This document shows, in pieces, positions 58,208 to 64,000 of a DNA stretch of 64,000 nucleotides. This stretch comes from Letharia columbiana (Eukaryota; Ascomycota; Lecanoromycetes; Lecanorales; Parmeliaceae). The position numbers and the translations under genes were made by a program. The notes under the pieces are model-generated. The model had not been told where the DNA came from. It ran no database searches and worked only from the letters and a program-made list of their open reading frames with translations. Where the stretch lies: the NCBI RefSeq assembly GCF_014066305.1, contig NW_023501047.1, forward strand, positions 558,001-622,000, given 5' to 3'. The first letter of the stretch is position 1, and each line of letters opens with the position of its first letter.

Positions 58208-58711
58208 TACCTTACCGTGCTTACGTATTTAATTTAATTTAATTCCCGTGGAAAAAAGAAAAATCCTAAAACACCAGCCATGCCGCCCACGCCGCCCATG
58301 CCTCGTACCTGCAGATGATGACAACTTTACCGTACAATTAACTAGCTATAGCATTCGCAGATCTCGCAATGGCAGGCTGGCAGCATGTAATGGTCCATCC
58401 GGGGCTGTGGGGTCAAGGGTTCCTCCTCACCTTGACTGGCCTACCTTCCCCCTTCCCCCTTCCCCCTAGCATTCTTCCAACTGTTGGACGCCACTCCATA
58501 TTCACTCAGATCTCCGACTTGCCCGAGATACCGTACGTCGTCAAGAATCTACCCCCATCACTTCCACAACACTTTACCCCCAATATACCAAGAGTCTCGG
58601 ACGTCGCGCGCTGCCTATGCTCTCGCCAACGGGACTGCAAGCGGTGATACGGGCGTCGCGCTGGGCTACTTGATTACTTCACCGCTTTGACTTCTGTCAG
58701 AGTCCGCAAGA

Positions 58712-60752
58712 ATGGGCTTCGACCGCTGGAGCGGCTCGTCCGCCACGAGCCCAGAGATGAAGACGCATTTTGAGCCCATGGAGTACGATGAAAGGAACCA
58801 CAGCATTGCTCCATCCACCAGGAAACTTTCGCTCAACGCAGCCGATCTCATGCGCCGCAACGCATCTGCCAAGTTGGCCAACCCCTTGGCTGGCATAAGT
58901 CATGCAAAACTGGAGGAGATGGGAGCAACATACGCAAGGAAGCATCACATTGGGGACGAAGAGGATGTCAGGGCTTTCCGAAAAGGCGCCGTCCTTGCCC
59001 AAGACCCTCGCAGATTCGCCCAGGTTCAGGGTCTGACAGGAATGGAGTTGGATGTACTTCAAAAGGAGTTCGACAATCGCTGGGCCCAGCCTAAGCTCAT
59101 GTATATTGTCATCATACTTTGCTCCACCTGCGCCGCCGTTCAAGGAATGGGTCAGTGACATCTATCTGCCATCATGCACCAACCTTCCAGCTGACCTGTG
59201 AGCAGACGAGGCCGTTGTCAACGGGGGCCAGCTATTCTACAGGTATCAATTTGGTATTGACGGCAAAGATCCGCGCTCAACATGGCTTACCGGCTTATTG
59301 AACTCTGCTCCTTACCTTTGTTGTGCCTTCATTGGATGTTGGCTAACCACGCCTTTTAACAACCTCTTTGGTAGAAGGGGTACTATATTCCTTACTTGCG
59401 TCTTCTCAGCTCTGGCTTGCTTCTGGCAAGGGTTCGTTAACACCTGGTGGCACATGTTTATTGCGAGATTCTTCCTCGGATTCGGTATTGGCCCTAAATC
59501 CGCAACGGTTCCTATATACGCTGCGGAGACATCTCCGCCGGCGATTCGAGGTGCACTGGTTATGCAATGGCAGATGTGGACTGCTTTCGGTATCTTCTTT
59601 GGATACGTCGCAGATCTCGCATTCTACAGCGTGCCTGACCCACCAGGCATTGTCGGGCTGAAATGGCGTCTGATGATGGGATCAGCCATGCTGCCCGCGC
59701 TCATCGTCATCGCTTTCGTCTTCATGTGCCCCGAATCTCCACGTTGGTACATGAGCAAGAACCGGCATTACAAAGCATACCAGTCTATGGCCAGGTTGCG
59801 ATACCAGAAAGTGCAGGCGGCCCGAGACGTCTACTATATGCACACTCTGTTAGAGGCTGAAAGGGAGATCGAAGCAAACCAGGGAAATCCACTGCTCGAA
59901 TTGGTCAAGGTTCCTCGGAACCGTCGAGCGATGATAGCTTCTGAGATCGTGATGTTTATGCAGCAGGTCTGTCACGGCCGGAAATCTTTCTGGTGAAATA
60001 TCTCACTAATATTGACATAGTTCTGCGGGGTCAACATCATTGCTTACTACTCATCCCAAATCTTCTTAGATGGTGGGTTCTCGCCCATATCAGCCCTGAC
60101 TTCGTCTCTCGGATTTGGACTAGTGAACTGGCTTTTCGCCATTCCCGCGGTCTACACTATTGATACATTCGGACGGCGGAATCTTCTTCTGACAACTTTT
60201 CCGCTCATGTCAATCTGCATGTTCTTCACAGGTTTCAGCTTCTGGATACCAAAGGATACCATGCATACCACCAGAGTCGCCTGTATATCTCTTGGTATTT
60301 ATCTCTTCGGCGTTGTCTATTCACCAGGAGAAGGTCCAGTGCCATTCACCTACTCAGCAGAAGCCTACCCACTCTATATTCGGACGGTTGGTATGTCCCT
60401 TGCGACTTCTACGACTTGGTTCTTCAACTTCGTTCTCTCAATCACCTGGCCCAGTCTCCAAGCTGCTTTTACCACACAAGGCGCCTTCTCATGGTACGCC
60501 GGCTGGAACATCGTGGGGTTCTTTCTGGTGCTCCTGTTTATGCCCGAAACAAAAAGCAAGACGCTCGAGGAATTGGACCAGGTGTTTTCAGTGCCGACAC
60601 ATATCCATGCTGCATATGGCTTGAGACAGATTCCGTACTTCTTCCGGCGGTATCTGCTACGGCAACACGTTGAGCCGGAACGTTTATATGACAATGAGGA
60701 TACGGCAGAAGACAAGGACTTGGGCTATGACGATCCTGAGAGTCACACTTAG
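58712..60752 (+). CDS. MFS sugar transporter (SP family, inositol/polyol-like)
   Basis: Three exons; introns near 59150-59205 and 59968-60020. A long cytosolic N-terminus (MGFDRWSGSSATSPEMKTHF...) precedes twelve hydrophobic segments. Sugar-porter signatures are NLFGRRGTIFLTC, ARFFLGFGIGPKSATVPIYA, AETSPPAIRGALVM, PESPRWYMSK, QQFCGVNIIAYYSS, DTFGRRNLLLTT, YSPGEGPVPFTYSAEAYPLY and LFMPETKSKTLEELDQVF. The family moves hexoses, polyols or myo-inositol with protons across the plasma membrane. The long N-terminal extension and PGEGPVPF loop resemble a fungal clade of uncharacterised inositol-like porters; substrate is not settled. The C-terminus is cytosolic and acidic. No catabolic genes lie beside it. 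Confidence 0.93.
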
Positions 60753-61419
60753 TAGGACGTCAAGCACCGGTACGGGATGAATTGTACTGAGTACTTTGGT
60801 TAAATGGAGTCAAAGGAAAGCTGGTGGACGGTGTCTGGCGTTTACCATGTCATGTTATATACCACTGTGATTACCTCTGCAAAGCTGAAGCTTTAGCAAC
60901 CCTTACACTATATCCGCTGCATTGAACAAGGCATCATTCTGTATATCGGAAATATCCTGATGAAAATGGTTCTATCAAAGCGCAAGGGTGAGAGGGTGAG
61001 TTACCCCGAGTCTCCGCGCCTGACAACTCTTCGAAGTCTGAGGCCCACGAACAATTTTTCTGAATTTCCTGCATTGACAAAATTGTCGGCCACTGGTGGT
61101 GGAATGCCCGAACAGTGACAGATTCTCAGGCATGAAACCCAAACACCCGAACACATGCGAATATTATTGAAATAGGAGATTCAAATGGTATTGAGCAAGG
61201 GACGCACGAGCCAGGAGACGATAACTCACGTCGCGTTGTTCCTTCCTGCGATGTCCATCTTATCCATACATGCCGCATCTGTTTCACATATGCAATTGTT
61301 CTCTTGGGTGAGGACCCACAACAGGATTGAAAACTTTCGCTCAGGGTGCTCGGAGTCCAAGCATGACTTTCGGATCCATGCGATTAAAGCCAGCAGCATT
61401 CCGTACTTTTCTAAAGCCA
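60753..61419. other. Spacer between convergent MFS transporter and SPO22/ZIP4 genes
   Basis: About 0.67 kb of shared 3' flank with no coding sequence or repeat recognised. Confidence 0.5.
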
Positions 61420-63999
61420 TCATGGATGCCACGACAGTCCTTGGTACTTCTGTTGGAGTACCTCATGCAAAGCTCCCCCATCCTCACAAAGATTCGACAG
61501 CGCCAGTGCCTTCTCAGCCCAAAGCCTGCACGGCACATCTTGCGAAGTACAATAAAAGTCAATTGCGCGATTGAAGGTCGTTGTTGCAAGCCATTCGAGT
61601 TCTTCTGGTGGATACGGCTTTGACTGCTGTAAGGGTGACGAAATCACCTGTATCAGGTCATCCGAACTACATATCGAAGGAGTTGAGTCTCTCACCTTTC
61701 TCGCGTCTTCTGCGATAGTCACAGCTTGGTCGAGAAGCTGCACCGCTATGTCTCTTTCCGAAAGAGCCAATGAGAAGAGACATCTGATCCACCTAGAAAG
61801 CTTGTCGGTGCCGCCGTTATTGTGCTGCCAGGTGATGTTGATAATTTGCTGCAAAGGCATGAGTATCTACTATCTAACGATACACGTCGAAAATGAAACA
61901 TTTACCTGTATCGTCGTGATCATTACTGTTCTAAGTGTCAGGTCAATTGGGCTTGGACAGTTACTAGGGAGGCTTGCCGTCACCTGGTGCTTCAGAAGAA
62001 AGCGTGATGTCTGCAAATAAACCATATATTTTTGGATCTTCAAAATCTTGGGATTCCTAAACCCGCCTTTTAGCTGTGTGTCCAAACATTGCCATCGAAT
62101 TTACACACCTTGATGATCTGATCCAAGCTATCCCAGGCTTTGAGCCGTGCGGCTGCCTCGTAATCAAAAGCCAAAAGACTTGCATACTTGTGCTGCAGGT
62201 CGCCTTTAGCGCCTCCCTCCAACCTGTTGACTTGGCCTTTTACGTCGACTCGAAAGTCATCGATCACCTTGCGCACGTTGGTATAGTGTTGGAGCTGACA
62301 ACAGTAAGCTTAGAAAGGTACTAAGGCTCTAGTTTGATTACCTGGTGTTCTACATTATCTTCGCATCGGGCAAGCACAATCAATAATGAGCCGCACAAGA
62401 AATCGCAGAAAAGTCTTCGGAGAGACAAGTCTGCTGTCACGTTGAGGTCGATGGCAGCGGGATAGAGCCCAATGAACTGCACGATCATCAGATTTGAAAC
62501 ATCCGACACTTGTTTGACTTACTCTAAGGCAAGATTGCACGAGCCGCAATGTTTGTTCTGGACTCCAGCTCGTGCAATATTTGAGAGCCAGATTATAAGT
62601 GTTTCTTGAGAACCAATCAAGCTCTGCCAGCGAGAAGAGGTCGTTCGCGGCACTGCGCCTTGAGGTTCTTGCCTGGGCAGCAGCTTGGAAGCGTCAGTAT
62701 GTGGCACGCTACAAACATCAGACGTACTAACCACCCTCGAAGAGCTTGCATATCTCATCAATGCAATCTGTGACGTGTGAGGGAGGATTTTCGAGTTCAC
62801 GAATGAGAAGACGAGCGGTGCATCTGGAATCATTAGTAAATGAAATTAGGCTGAGAGTCATTGCTTGCATACCGAAGCAAAGCTGGAAGGTGAATTTCAT
62901 TGGGAGCGTTATAACTGTATTTCTCAAGGACCCGCTGCAATGAGTTTATTATCTGAAGGTGGTCCCCCGTCTGTTGCGCTTCCAGGACACATGCATAGAG
63001 CAAAGTAGCGTCCTTAGTTGAGGCAGTGCAGATGGTGTCAATGCATTCGGCAGCTTGTCATCGTCAACTCCACTCATCCCTAGAAAAGACGGGAACATAG
63101 TCACCTAGTCCTGAGTCACGACATCTCAGTGCGACCTTGTAGAGCACGTACATGGTTGACGGATCCTTCTTGTTGGGGGGCGACATTTGCGAATACACCT
63201 CTCGGGCTTTCGCTTGGTCTGACATGCTCAGAGCGCAGAGTATTAGCTTCCTGAGAGCAAGTTAGGTATCATTTCATCACAAGGGCATTTAGACGTATCA
63301 CCTTTGCAACTTCCCAACGTTCACTTCGCCGGAACTGCGAAATACTGGATGCAATGAAAGCCGGCACCAAGCTTCGGCAGTGTCATATGTCTCGTGATTG
63401 TAGCTCGCTTCTATGCGCTTCCACAAAAGCTACGGGCGTCAGCACAAGGTCTGCAAGTTTTCTATCGCACGTACTATCTGCGCTGCGTGCGTCGCATGGG
63501 GGCTTAGAGCTTTGGCAGCGCTATGAGCCAGGGCGTCAAAGACCTCGCTTAGTGAAGTCAGAACATCCAAGATATCTGTAGAGTTCGTGCAATTCCAGAT
63601 GATGGTGATCAATACTTTCTCAATCCATTTCGTTTCTTCTGCACCTAGCAGTCTTTCGGAGAGGAGCGTGACGAGCACGTGGTGCGCCATGAGCGGACTT
63701 CGAGAACTAAGCTTATGCACATGATGTAATATGGTCTTGACGTTCATGTCGGTAAGATAGACCGTGCAGATAATCTTGTGGAGGATGTCGCAGTAATCTT
63801 GGGCGGAGTGGGAGGCATCAGTCGCAAAAACTTCGAGCTTCAGAAGTAGGACGACTAGTCTATCCCCACAGTCCAGCTCCAGTTCGCGAACAATGTTCCA
63901 TGCTTTGTCTTGGCTGCCGTCACTCTCTAGGTTCAGAAGAGCTCTGGCCATGCTGTGCATGATGCTGATCCGAAGCTCTCCAGCATCGCTACTCAGCAA
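61420..63999 (-). CDS. SPO22: SPO22/ZIP4 meiotic crossover (ZMM) scaffold, 5' part beyond the window
   Basis: TPR-repeat protein running off the right edge. The rightmost exon (63999-63439) shows SMARALLNLESDGSQDKAWNI, GDRLVVLLLKLEVFA, DYCDILHKIICTVYLTDMNV, KTILHHVHKLSSRSPLMAHH and KWIEKVLITIIWNCTN, the SPO22 family core. Further exons read CIDEICKLFEGG, ELDWFSRNTYNLALKYCTSW, SLRRLFCDFLCGSLLIVLAR, YASLLAFDYEAAARLKAWDS, and the end EELEWLATTTFNRAIDFYC, RLWAEKALALSNLC and EVLQQKYQGLSWHP. ZIP4/SPO22 scaffolds the ZMM group at recombination sites and links crossovers to synaptonemal complex assembly. At least eight introns. Start, N-terminal TPRs and promoter are outside the window. Interior junctions are approximate. 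Confidence 0.92.
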
Positions 64000-64000
64000 G

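Larger units (their letters stand above)
56943..58711. other. Intergenic region between RFC1 and the MFS transporter gene
   Basis: About 1.8 kb without a gene. It holds the RFC1 3' flank, four TTAGGG words at 57813-57860, a 254-bp MITE at 57954-58207, and a pyrimidine-rich stretch around 58445-58470 that suits the transporter promoter. Confidence 0.6.

Overview
This is a stretch of nuclear chromosome from a filamentous ascomycete (Pezizomycotina). The evidence is dense genes on both strands, many short introns (about 45-85 nt, GT/GC...AG, with CTGAC/CTAAY branch sites), fungal-type housekeeping proteins, and one AT-rich block with the signature of repeat-induced point mutation (RIP). A leotiomycete is my best guess at class, with low confidence. 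All gene models were spliced by eye; boundaries marked approximate are not proven.

Layout: 0.1-2 kb YTH-domain m6A reader (-); 2.8-5.2 kb HOP1 meiotic axis protein (+); 6.7-9.1 kb disordered fungal protein (+); 9.5-10.3 kb MDP-1-like HAD phosphatase (+); 10.9-11.8 kb calcipressin (+); 13.3-14.2 kb zinc-finger-like protein (-); 14.6-18.0 kb the only repeat island: a 291-bp MITE, a 2.85-kb element with 52-bp inverted repeats and a RIP-degraded core, and a 14-bp minisatellite. Then 18.3-23.5 kb MER3/HFM1 helicase (-); 24.0-25.6 kb UDP-galactose transporter (-); 26.1-28.1 kb leucine-rich protein (-); 28.9-29.5 kb NUDIX hydrolase (-); 30.7-32.9 kb ATE1 (+); 33.1-33.6 kb cysteine-rich protein with a CBM-like tail (-); 33.7-34.6 kb MGE1 (+); 34.8-36.3 kb mitochondrial Phe-tRNA synthetase (-); 36.7-37.6 kb COQ3 (+); 37.8-38.6 kb TFIIE-beta (-); 39.1-45.7 kb MLP1/TPR nucleoporin (+); 46.1-46.6 kb dynactin p27 (+); 47.0-48.2 kb a broken short-chain dehydrogenase (-); 49.0-49.9 kb COX11 (-); 50.1-51.4 kb RFC5-type clamp-loader subunit (+); 51.7-52.2 kb a small unknown gene (+); 52.2-53.1 kb MRPL16 (-); 53.3-56.9 kb RFC1 (+); a second MITE at 58.0 kb; 58.7-60.8 kb MFS sugar transporter (+); 61.4-64 kb SPO22/ZIP4 (-), cut by the window end.

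The most striking feature is that three core meiotic crossover genes, HOP1 (chromosome axis), MER3 (crossover helicase) and SPO22/ZIP4 (ZMM scaffold), lie within 61 kb. Two replication factor C subunits (RFC5 type and RFC1) lie 1.9 kb apart in the same window, and a YTH reader sits next to HOP1. Mitochondrial genes (MGE1, mtPheRS, COQ3, COX11, MRPL16) form a second loose theme. I found no secondary-metabolite cluster, CRISPR array, rRNA or tRNA gene.
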